From Pollutimonas subterranea (GTDB lineage: Bacteria > Pseudomonadota > Gammaproteobacteria > Burkholderiales > Burkholderiaceae_B), in the NCBI RefSeq assembly GCF_002849655.1, contig NZ_PDNW01000005.1:241145-305144 (forward strand): a DNA stretch of 64,000 nt, in the 5' to 3' direction. The position numbers were made by a program, and so were the translations under genes. The notes beneath the pieces are model-generated. The model ran no database searches and was not told where the DNA came from. It worked only from the letters and a program-made list of their open reading frames with translations. Each line of letters begins with the position of its first letter. Position 1 is the first letter of the stretch. This document shows positions 56,783-64,000 of this stretch, one piece after another.

Positions 56783-59254
56783 GTGACTACGAGTACGGTC
56801 CGCAACATTCTCATCCCCCAATTTTTCCGGCAACTGTCGGCCGCCTTGATACTGATGGCTGCCATGCTGGCGCAAAGCAGCCATGCGCAAGAGGCCGCCG
56901 AGGCATCCTCGACTCCGGACGCGTCATATGGCGTCCTTGCCGACCTCCTGGAAAATGATCAAACACGCAAAAAACTGATCGAGCAATTGCGCGCCTTGGC
57001 GGCTCCGGTCGCCAATAAGTCGGCATCAACTGCGGCGACCGATCAAACCGGTCAAGAACGCAGTGCAGAGGCAAACCGCGCACTCCCACCTTCGGCGACG
57101 CCAGAGGATGCGCCGATCTCGCAGAAAGTGGCCCTGTCCCTGGAGCGATTTACCAGCGGCCTTGCCCACGACATGTCGGACACGGCAGATGTGTTCATGG
57201 CGTTGATCAAGGGAGAGCCCGCCATTGATGGTGTCACCCGGCAATGGGCTACACCATTAAAGACACTGCTTATTGCCCTGTTGACCGTGCTCGCCAGTTA
57301 TTTCGTTTTTCGCATGCTGGCCGGCATCGGATTTGCCAGGCTTAATGCCTGGATCAAGAAAGACAGCCCTCCCAGCGTCGGGCCGCAGGCACACGGCCCC
57401 GCCTTGCCTGTGCGCCATGGCCCATGGCGGTCAAAATTCGCCACCCAAACATTGAGCCGCAAATTGCTGGGTGTGGCTGCCGCCCTGGTCGTCGATGTCG
57501 CCGCGACGCTGTTGGCCGCAACCGCAGGCTACATCGCCACGCTGACTGTCGCAGGCCAGAATCCTGGCGCCTCCTTGTTTGCCCTTCAGTTTCTTAGCGC
57601 CTTCGTCATGATAGAAGTGGCCAAGGCCGTTTCAAGAGGCATTTTCGCCACACGTTATGAACAATTGCGCTTGTTGCCGCTATCGCCGGAGGCGGCCAAT
57701 TACTGGAACCATTGGCTGACCTTGCTGATAGGCGTCATCGGTTATACCTTGCTCGTCATCGTCCCCTTGGTCGGCGCCGTTTTCCGACCGTCGGTCGGGC
57801 AACTATTGGGCCTGGTGATCATGCTGGCGGTCTATTTCTATGGCGTGCGCGTGATCTGGAAAAACCGCAAGGCGGTCAAAGCCAGCCTTGTCGGACTCGC
57901 CGACAAGTCCAGCGTCGCTCTATTCGGAACGCTCATACGAGTGCTGTCGCGCACCTGGCACCTGATCGCCATCGCCTATTTCACTGTGTTGCTGGTGGTC
58001 AGCCAGACGGCGCAGCAGCAAGCGTTGGCATTCATGGCACGGGCCACCGCCCAGACCGCGGCGGCTGTGCTAATAGGAATGATGCTGGCCAGCGGGCTGT
58101 CATCGTTGCTGTCGCACCGCATTATGCTTCCCGGCAAATGGCGGCAGTCATTCCCTACGCTGGAATCACGCATCAACACCTACGTCCCGGTGGTATTGAA
58201 GGGTCTGCGCCTCCTGATACTGATCGTGGTGACCTTGGTCGTGCTGGACGCCTGGCATGCGTTCAACCTGGTCGACTGGCTGCAGTCCGACCATGGCCAG
58301 GCCGCCATCGCAATGGTGCTGCACTTGGGCATCATCTTGCTTATCGCTACACTAAGCTGGACGGTCATTGCCAGCATCATCGAGCATCGGCTGGACGCAT
58401 CAAGCAGCAATCCCAGTGAACGGGAAAAGACCTTGCTGATGCTGTTTCGCAATGCGACGGCCATTGTGATCGCCACCATGACGATTCTGGTCGTGCTATC
58501 GCAGATCGGCATCAATATCGGCCCGCTCATCGCCGGGGCCGGCGTAGCGGGCCTTGCAATAGGCTTCGGGGCTCAAAAATTAGTGCAGGACGTGATTACG
58601 GGCGTGTTCATACAGCTGGAAAACGGCATGAACCGCAACGATACCGTTGAGGTAGGCAGCTTATTCGGCACGGTCGAGAAGATCACCATTCGCTCTGTCG
58701 GCATACGCACGCTGGATGGTGGCTACCATATGGTGCCTTTTTCCAGCATCGACCAGCTGACCAACCACACGCGCGACTATGGCTACCATTACGGCGAATA
58801 TAACATCGCACACCGCGAAAACGTGGATGATGCCATCGCCCAGATGGAGCTCGCCTTCAAAGACCTGATGCAGGATCCGGTGTTGGCCCAAGAAGTGATG
58901 GAGGAGATTTCCATACCCGGCGTCACCGCATTGAATCAGAACGGATTCACGATTCGGGTCTTGATCAAGACCACGCCGGGCAATCAGTGGATGATACAGC
59001 GCGGTTTCAACAAGCTGCTCAAGCGGCGTTTCGATGAAGCAGGCATCGAGCTGCCCTATCCCCACACCGTGCTGCACTTCGGGCATGACAAGTCAGGCGA
59101 CGCACAACCCGTGGATGTGCGCTTCGTTGACACGCTGAAGGAAGTTACCGAGGCGGCTGACGGTAAAGCACCGGCCTCCAGTGATCAAGCTGCGGATGCG
59201 CCAGCCTTGGCAGGTCCAGCGCGGGGACCCGCCGCAGGAAAAGAAAATGCATAG
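56783..59254 (+). CDS. Large MscS-family mechanosensitive channel with signal peptide
   Basis: An 823-aa inner-membrane protein. The frame opens at 56711, but I choose GTG 56783 (AGGA about 10 nt upstream) because it begins a signal peptide, MTTSTVRNILIPQFFRQ to SSHAQ. A periplasmic N-terminal part (residues about 37-160) is followed by about ten membrane helices. The MscS core is the TM3-like IAGAGVAGLAIGFGAQKLVQ, then VITGVFIQLENGMNRNDTVE and the cytoplasmic beta domain (VGSLFGTVEKITIRSVGIR). It resembles the MscK/YbdG-type multi-helix channels and should protect against hypo-osmotic shock. A Pro/Ala-rich tail ends it. Confidence 0.88.
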   Translation: MTTSTVRNILIPQFFRQLSAALILMAAMLAQSSHAQEAAEASSTPDASYGVLADLLENDQTRKKLIEQLRALAAPVANKSASTAATDQTGQERSAEANRALPPSATPEDAPISQKVALSLERFTSGLAHDMSDTADVFMALIKGEPAIDGVTRQWATPLKTLLIALLTVLASYFVFRMLAGIGFARLNAWIKKDSPPSVGPQAHGPALPVRHGPWRSKFATQTLSRKLLGVAAALVVDVAATLLAATAGYIATLTVAGQNPGASLFALQFLSAFVMIEVAKAVSRGIFATRYEQLRLLPLSPEAANYWNHWLTLLIGVIGYTLLVIVPLVGAVFRPSVGQLLGLVIMLAVYFYGVRVIWKNRKAVKASLVGLADKSSVALFGTLIRVLSRTWHLIAIAYFTVLLVVSQTAQQQALAFMARATAQTAAAVLIGMMLASGLSSLLSHRIMLPGKWRQSFPTLESRINTYVPVVLKGLRLLILIVVTLVVLDAWHAFNLVDWLQSDHGQAAIAMVLHLGIILLIATLSWTVIASIIEHRLDASSSNPSEREKTLLMLFRNATAIVIATMTILVVLSQIGINIGPLIAGAGVAGLAIGFGAQKLVQDVITGVFIQLENGMNRNDTVEVGSLFGTVEKITIRSVGIRTLDGGYHMVPFSSIDQLTNHTRDYGYHYGEYNIAHRENVDDAIAQMELAFKDLMQDPVLAQEVMEEISIPGVTALNQNGFTIRVLIKTTPGNQWMIQRGFNKLLKRRFDEAGIELPYPHTVLHFGHDKSGDAQPVDVRFVDTLKEVTEAADGKAPASSDQAADAPALAGPARGPAAGKENA

Positions 59255-59267
59255 TGCGGAACCGACC

Positions 59268-59849
59268 TCAGGAATGACGGTCGGCGATGCCTTCCCAATG
59301 CGGGCCGGGCACTTGTATGCCCAGCAGCTCCAGCACGCGGGCCACGGTATGGTCCACCATTTCTTCCAGGGTTTTAGGGTGATGATAGAAAGCCGGCAGC
59401 GGCGGGAAGATTATGCCCCCCATCTCGGTCACGGCCGTCATATTGCGCAAGTGGGCCAGGTTCAGCGGCGTCTCGCGCACCATCATGATCAGTCGCCGAC
59501 GCTCTTTTAGCGTGACATCGGCAGCCCGTGTAATCAGGTTGTCGGACAAGCCATGGGCTACCGCCGCCAACGTACGCATGGAACATGGCACCACGACCAT
59601 GCCTGCGGTGTCGAAGCCGCCGCTGGACAGCGCGGCGCCGACATCGCGGAAACTGTACACCTTGTCAGCCAGATCGTGGACATGCTGGCGCGCTAGATCC
59701 AGCTCGTACTTGATGTTCAGGACGCCAGAGGGCGACACCACCAAGTGCGATTCCACATCGCCCACGGTGCGCAAGGCCTCAAGCAGACGAACCGCATAGA
59801 TCGCACCCGTGGCGCCCGTAACACCAACAACGAGCCGCCTGGTTGTCAC
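59268..59849 (-). CDS. ubiX: Flavin prenyltransferase UbiX
   Basis: A 193-aa enzyme that makes the prenylated FMN cofactor of UbiD decarboxylases, used in ubiquinone synthesis. It starts at GTG 59849, overlapping the grxD stop (GTGA). Landmarks are [60 protein letters not shown] and [20 protein letters not shown]. Length is standard (about 190 aa). Last gene of the hemA operon. Confidence 0.96.
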   Translation of the reverse strand: MTTRRLVVGVTGATGAIYAVRLLEALRTVGDVESHLVVSPSGVLNIKYELDLARQHVHDLADKVYSFRDVGAALSSGGFDTAGMVVVPCSMRTLAAVAHGLSDNLITRAADVTLKERRRLIMMVRETPLNLAHLRNMTAVTEMGGIIFPPLPAFYHHPKTLEEMVDHTVARVLELLGIQVPGPHWEGIADRHS

Positions 59850-60172
59850 GCAAGCGCCCCAGCCTCTTTCAGTGCGGTGGTCAGCTCGCCGTTTTCGTGC
59901 ATTTCAGCAATGATGTCCGAACCGCCGATAAATTCGCCCGCTACATAGAGCTGTGGAATCGTGGGCCAGCTGGAGTATTCCTTGACGCCTTGACGAACGA
60001 GCTCGTCGTCGAGCACGTTTACCGTGACCAGCTTAGTAACGCCCGATGCTTTCAGGATCTGAATGGCGCGGCCGGAAAAGCCGCATTGCGGGAACTGTGC
60101 AGTGCCCTTCATGAATAGTACAACCGGGTTGGCTGTTACGGTTTCACGAATAAAATCTTGAACTTCGCTCAT
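59846..60172 (-). CDS. grxD: Monothiol glutaredoxin (Grx4/GrxD family)
   Basis: A 108-aa CGFS-type glutaredoxin. The active site is [10 protein letters not shown], preceded by [12 protein letters not shown], and [20 protein letters not shown] gives the glutathione/Fe-S binding segment. CGFS glutaredoxins carry or sense 2Fe-2S clusters. It lies 24 bp after prmC and overlaps ubiX. Confidence 0.96.
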   Translation of the reverse strand: MSEVQDFIRETVTANPVVLFMKGTAQFPQCGFSGRAIQILKASGVTKLVTVNVLDDELVRQGVKEYSSWPTIPQLYVAGEFIGGSDIIAEMHENGELTTALKEAGALA

Positions 60173-60196
60173 GATGCTCTCGTATTCCAGAAAAAG

Positions 60197-61012
60197 TTAA
60201 TTATAAATTCCGCCAGTGACCCGATCGATACCCGCCAGGTCTGGCGCACTTGCGACCTGTCCAAAACCGGTCGACTGCAATAGTTGCCGAACTGCCTGCG
60301 CCTGATCCCAACCGTGCTCTACGAACAAGGCTCCATGGGATAGCAGGCGCCGGCCGGCTCCCTCGATAATGACCCGAAGCGCTGACAGGCCGTCCGAACC
60401 GTCGGTCAGGGCAGCGGCAGGTTCAAACCGCACATCGCCTTCCTTCAGGTGGGAGTCCGCCGCCGCAATATACGGGGGATTCGACACAATGAGGTCAAAG
60501 CCCTTACGGCCAGGCAGGGCATCGTACCAACTACCTTGAAAAAAATCGACCTTTGCACCCAGGCGCCTGCCGTTTGTACGCGCCACCGCCAACGCATCGC
60601 CGCTGAGATCGGTGGCCACCACCGTGGCGGCCGGACAACGCAAGGCTATGGATATCGCCACGGCGCCGCTGCCTGTACCCAGGTCGAGCACCAGTGGCGA
60701 CTGCTTTCCCTTGAGATAGTCTAACCCAGTCTCGACAAGCAGTTCAGTTTCGGGGCGCGGAATCAGTACCGCAGGCGAAACCTGGAAGTCATGACCCATG
60801 AATTCACGACATCCGACGATGTACGCCATGGGCTCGCCGGCCATGCGCCGCGCTTCGAGTTCGCGAAAGCGAATGATCGCGCCCGGCTCGAGCGGGTCGG
60901 TATCGTGGGCAATAAGCCAGGAACGCGGCACCTGCAGCACATGCTGCCACAGCATTTGCATTTCAAGACGCGGCAGCGTGCTGTCCCGCGACATGGTGCG
61001 CAGGCAGGCCAT
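60197..61012 (-). CDS. prmC: Release factor glutamine methyltransferase PrmC
   Basis: A 271-aa SAM-dependent enzyme that methylates the Gln of the GGQ motif in release factors, including PrfA encoded just upstream. The catalytic motif is SNPPYI (in LIVSNPPYIAAADS); SAM motif I is LVLDLGTGSGAVAISIA. ATG 61012 (4 bp after the prfA stop, with GGAA nearby) is used; ATG 60994 is possible. Confidence 0.95.
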   Translation of the reverse strand: MACLRTMSRDSTLPRLEMQMLWQHVLQVPRSWLIAHDTDPLEPGAIIRFRELEARRMAGEPMAYIVGCREFMGHDFQVSPAVLIPRPETELLVETGLDYLKGKQSPLVLDLGTGSGAVAISIALRCPAATVVATDLSGDALAVARTNGRRLGAKVDFFQGSWYDALPGRKGFDLIVSNPPYIAAADSHLKEGDVRFEPAAALTDGSDGLSALRVIIEGAGRRLLSHGALFVEHGWDQAQAVRQLLQSTGFGQVASAPDLAGIDRVTGGIYN

Positions 61013-61015
61013 GCG

Positions 61016-62095
61016 TTATTCCTGTCCGAGCGAGGCCAATTGTTCGGCCTGATGCTCGGCACGCAAGGCGCCCGTTAGTTCGTCCAGATCGCCTTCCATG
61101 ATTTGCCCGAGCTTGTACAACGTAAGATTGATACGGTGGTCGGTGACCCGGCCCTGCGGATAATTATAGGTACGTATCCGCTCGGAACGATCGCCGGTAC
61201 CCACCAGGCTCTTGCGCTGGGCAGCTTCTTTATTATGCTGTTCCTGCTGCTGCTTGTCCTTCAGGCGCGCAGCCAGCACCTGCATGGCCTTGTCCTTGTT
61301 GCGATGCTGCGATCGATCGTCCTGGCATTCCACCACCAGCCCGGTCGGCAAGTGCGTTATACGCACCGCGGAGTCTGTTTTATTGATGTGCTGCCCGCCG
61401 GCGCCGCTGGCACGGTAGGTATCAATGCGCAGGTCAGACGAATTGATGACAATATCGCTTTGGGCATCCGCCTCCGGCAGCACCGCGACGGTGCATGCAG
61501 AAGTATGTATCCGCCCTTGTGTTTCGGTCGCCGGAACGCGTTGTACACGGTGCGCGCCCGATTCAAACTTGAGCTGGCCATACACGCCGTCACCATCCAG
61601 CCTGGCGATCACTTCTTTATAGCCGCCAATTTCGGATGCGCTTTCGGACATCATTTCGACCTTCCAGCCCTTGTTTTCGGCGTAGCGGGTATACATGCGC
61701 AATAGATCGCCTGCGAACAAGGCGCTTTCGTCGCCCCCGGTACCAGCGCGGATCTCGAGGAATACGCTACGGCCGTCGTCAGGATCGCGCGGCAACAGCA
61801 GCACTTGCAGGTCGGCACCGAGCGCTTCCAGCCTATCCTTGCCTAGCTTGAATTCCTCTTCCGCCATGTCGCGCATTTCAGGGTCGCTCATCATGTCTTG
61901 CGCGGCCTTGATATCGTCTTCAGTAGCCGTATACGCGGCAAAGACCGTAACTACCGGCTCCAGGTCGGACCGCTCACGCGACATCTTGCGATACCGGTTC
62001 ATGTCGTTGGCAATTTCGGGCTCGGCCAATAATGCATCGACTTCGACCAATCGACGAGCAAGCTGCTCGAGCCGATCGCGTATAGAACTTTTCAT
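61016..62095 (-). CDS. prfA: Peptide chain release factor 1
   Basis: A 359-aa class I release factor that reads UAA and UAG. The GGQ hydrolysis motif is in [17 protein letters not shown] and the tripeptide anticodon region [12 protein letters not shown] carries PAT-type wording typical of RF1 rather than SPF of RF2. The N-terminal helical domain and the length fit RF1. Located between hemA and prmC. Confidence 0.97.
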   Translation of the reverse strand: MKSSIRDRLEQLARRLVEVDALLAEPEIANDMNRYRKMSRERSDLEPVVTVFAAYTATEDDIKAAQDMMSDPEMRDMAEEEFKLGKDRLEALGADLQVLLLPRDPDDGRSVFLEIRAGTGGDESALFAGDLLRMYTRYAENKGWKVEMMSESASEIGGYKEVIARLDGDGVYGQLKFESGAHRVQRVPATETQGRIHTSACTVAVLPEADAQSDIVINSSDLRIDTYRASGAGGQHINKTDSAVRITHLPTGLVVECQDDRSQHRNKDKAMQVLAARLKDKQQQEQHNKEAAQRKSLVGTGDRSERIRTYNYPQGRVTDHRINLTLYKLGQIMEGDLDELTGALRAEHQAEQLASLGQE

Positions 62096-62155
62096 AAATA
62101 GGGAATAGACAGTAATTGAAGGGAAGGCGTGCGCGACAAGACCGGCAGAGCTTCG

Positions 62156-63430
62156 CTAACGATTACGTTCGGTGCGGGGAAGCAGGCGCGGCAGCAGGCT
62201 TATCAACTGCTGGCGTTCTTCATTTTCGCTGCGATTAAGCACAGCCATGGGGCCGTGCAGGTATTTTTGCGTAAGGCCGTAGGCCAGTTGCTCGAGGACG
62301 AGCTCGGGACTGTCGCCACGCGCCAGCATTCGGCGTGCGCGATCCAGCTCGTGCTGGCGAACCTGTTCGGCCGCTTGCTGGAAATCCACAATGACCGGTA
62401 CGATTTTACGATTTTGCAGCCAGTGCATGAAATTCTGCACGCGCGTTTCGATGATGGCTTCAGCCTGAACGACGGCCGCCCGACGCGCGTCGGTGCCACT
62501 TTGAACCATACGCCCCAGATCGTCGACGGTGTAGAGGTAAACGTCGGCGAGGCGACCCACCTCGGTTTCAATGTCGCGCGGCACAGCCAGATCGACCATG
62601 ACCATGGGACGATGGCGGCGCGAGCGCGTAGCCCTTTCAACCATCCCTAATCCAAGGATGGGCAAGGAGCTTGCCGTACAGGAAACGATGACGTCGAAAT
62701 CGGCCAGCTTGTCGGGAATGTCGGAAAGCATCATCGTTTTGGCAACAAACCGCGAGGCGAGCACTTCGGCGCGTTCAAGCGTGCGATTGGCCACAACCAT
62801 ATGGGCGGGATTCAGCGCGGCAAAGTGCGTTGCACAGAGCTCGATCATTTCGCCTGCGCCTATGAAAAGCACGCTGGCCTTGGATAAGTCGCCAAATACG
62901 CGCTCGGCCAGGCGCACTGCCGCCGCTGCCATGGATACCGAATGCGCGCCGATGGCGGTTTGCGAGCGGACTTCCTTGGCGACCGAAAAGGTGCGCTGGA
63001 ACAACTGATGCAATAAAGTACCCAGCGAACCCGCTTCGTTGGCCGCGCGTACGGCATCTTTCATCTGGCCCAGGATTTGGGGCTCGCCCAACACCATGGA
63101 ATCCAGGCCACTGGCCACACGAAAAGCGTGCCTGACGGCATCGTTTTGCTGGTACTGATAAAGATGCGGCTGCAGACTGCCAGCCTCAAGGCGGTTGAAG
63201 TCGGCCAGCCAGGAAGGCAGGTGCTCTGACACCTGCGGATCTGCCGCACAGTAGATTTCGGTGCGATTACAGGTGGAGAGTATGGCGGCTTCTTTTACCG
63301 ACGGCCCAAAGGTAGCCCGCAAGCCGTCAAGCGCCGGTTTCAGGACATCGATCGGAAACGCCACGCGCTCCCGCACCGAGACCGGGGCAGAAACGTGGTT
63401 CAAGCCGAAAGTTAATACGTCTACAGACAT
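62156..63430 (-). CDS. hemA: Glutamyl-tRNA reductase
   Basis: A 424-aa NADPH-dependent enzyme, the first committed step of C5 tetrapyrrole synthesis. It starts [20 protein letters not shown]. The catalytic Cys is in [14 protein letters not shown], followed by [20 protein letters not shown] and the NADPH-site [19 protein letters not shown]. Its ATG at 63430 faces the tRNA-Phe gene across 170 bp. It is first gene of hemA-prfA-prmC-grxD-ubiX; hemE at 42029 acts later in the same pathway. Confidence 0.97.
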   Translation of the reverse strand: MSVDVLTFGLNHVSAPVSVRERVAFPIDVLKPALDGLRATFGPSVKEAAILSTCNRTEIYCAADPQVSEHLPSWLADFNRLEAGSLQPHLYQYQQNDAVRHAFRVASGLDSMVLGEPQILGQMKDAVRAANEAGSLGTLLHQLFQRTFSVAKEVRSQTAIGAHSVSMAAAAVRLAERVFGDLSKASVLFIGAGEMIELCATHFAALNPAHMVVANRTLERAEVLASRFVAKTMMLSDIPDKLADFDVIVSCTASSLPILGLGMVERATRSRRHRPMVMVDLAVPRDIETEVGRLADVYLYTVDDLGRMVQSGTDARRAAVVQAEAIIETRVQNFMHWLQNRKIVPVIVDFQQAAEQVRQHELDRARRMLARGDSPELVLEQLAYGLTQKYLHGPMAVLNRSENEERQQLISLLPRLLPRTERNR

Positions 63431-63600
63431 GTGGGAAAAAGCGCGCGCGCCCGGTACTTCAATTTCATGATTATAATCGCCCCTGAACTTTTCCTGAAAT
63501 ATCCACTTGTTTCATCGCAAAGTCCGGCGAATTAACGACACAATTAGTGGTGCAAAGCGCACATTTCAAATTTAGTGTACTATTTCGCCTTCTTGATGAT

Positions 63601-63676
63601 GGCCTGGTAGCTCAGTCGGTAGAGCAGAGGATTGAAAATCCTTGTGTCGGCGGTTCGATTCCGTCCCAGGCCACCA
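63601..63676 (+). tRNA. tRNA-Phe (anticodon GAA)
   Basis: The acceptor stem is GGCCTGG with CCAGGCC, discriminator A, encoded CCA. The D arm is GCTCAGTCGGTAGAGC, the anticodon arm GAGGA-TTGAAAA-TCCTT sets GAA at 34-36, and the T arm is GGCGG-TTCGATT-CCGTC. Standard 76-nt cloverleaf. Confidence 0.97.
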
Positions 63677-63692
63677 ATAGAATCAAGCACTT

Positions 63693-63720
63693 ACGCCAGC
63701 CCTGATAGGTTGGCGTTTTT
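63693..63720 (+). terminator. Terminator of tRNA-Phe
   Basis: ACGCCA and TGGCGT (63693-63698, 63711-63716) form a stem, extended by inner CC/GG pairs, followed by a T5 run and GTTTT. Confidence 0.8.
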
Positions 63721-64000
63721 GTTTTCTGGTTTCATGTACCCCCTGTGTACCCCTCCGGCCTCACCTCTGCACCCTGTCGCTCTCACGCCACAGCAGCGGG
63801 CATCTAGCCTTACAGCGATAGGGGCGGCTCGAAAGTCCACAGCCTTGCGCCCACTACCGTAGCGGCCCACAGCCGGTGATTGTCAAGCTAGTTGTCGTTT
63901 GGGTAAGGGATTCATGCGGCCTGTTTTACTGTCTCAGATTGCCGTAGGCATGGCTTAGCCGGATTCTCGGGATTCAGATGGACAACGGCAATCCGGGACC
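63721..64000. other. Terminal 280 bp without a recognisable gene
   Basis: No convincing coding frame or RNA is visible. A tandem TGTACCCC / TGTACCCC pair lies at about 63736-63753, just after the tRNA terminator. On the minus strand a frame is open from the window edge to a TGA at 63912-63914 (28 sense codons, translating to text such as HLNPENPAKPCLRQSETVKQ), which might be the C-terminus of a gene that starts beyond the window. This is too short to name. Confidence 0.4.

Overview
The window is a chromosomal segment of a betaproteobacterium of the order Burkholderiales, most likely the family Alcaligenaceae (Bordetella, Achromobacter, Pusillimonas and relatives). This rests on the gene orders mreB-mreC-mreD-mrdA-rodA, gatCAB, metX-metW and hemA-prfA-prmC-grxD-ubiX, on the atpIBEFHAGDC operon, and on a DUF4148 secreted protein, a family typical of Burkholderiales. 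The species cannot be named from the sequence. Almost all of the window is dense, vertically inherited-looking housekeeping DNA.

Left part (1-15,700): the start of an amino-acid ABC transporter operon (aapJ, aapQ, and aapM cut by the window edge), then ftsE-ftsX-mutY. The rod-shape operon mreBCD-mrdA-rodA follows on the minus strand. Divergent from it is gatCAB, which makes Gln-tRNA(Gln) and/or Asn-tRNA(Asn). pyrE converges on gatB.

Second part (15,700-31,000): a LysR regulator divergent from doxX and a DODA-type dioxygenase, then exonuclease III, a DsbA-fold isomerase-like protein and a DUF4148 secreted protein. On the minus strand comes metX-metW-ampG-yicG(TRIC), headed by what I read as a SAM-II riboswitch. 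After it lie an orphan LuxR-type DNA-binding domain, a lipoprotein, gshA, mntP behind a manganese (yybP-ykoY) riboswitch, and a large autotransporter with a metzincin-like protease domain. tRNA-Arg(CCG) closes this part.

Third part (31,000-43,900): a membrane-anchored di-heme cytochrome c, then an acyl-CoA block (3-hydroxyacyl-CoA dehydrogenase and CoA-transferase divergent from a nitronate-monooxygenase-like flavoprotein and an enoyl-CoA hydratase). A 77-aa orphan gene follows under a striking double palindrome. Then come rep helicase, priA, hemE, and a regulator with a degenerate receiver and a Fis-type helix-turn-helix.

Right part (43,900-64,000): the complete F1Fo ATP synthase operon, an enoyl-CoA hydratase, an M61-PDZ peptidase, a thioredoxin-reductase-like flavoprotein lacking the CxxC, folB, ttcA and a large MscS-type channel. 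The hemA-prfA-prmC-grxD-ubiX operon and tRNA-Phe(GAA) end the window. The last ~280 bases hold no recognisable gene.

I found no CRISPR array, insertion sequence, prophage or defence island. The items most worth a second look are regulatory: two riboswitches, a TAGGG-N(4-5)-CCCTA operator shared by two small-protein genes, an ampG that appears to lack a normal start codon, and the protease autotransporter. I see no clear multi-gene undescribed system.
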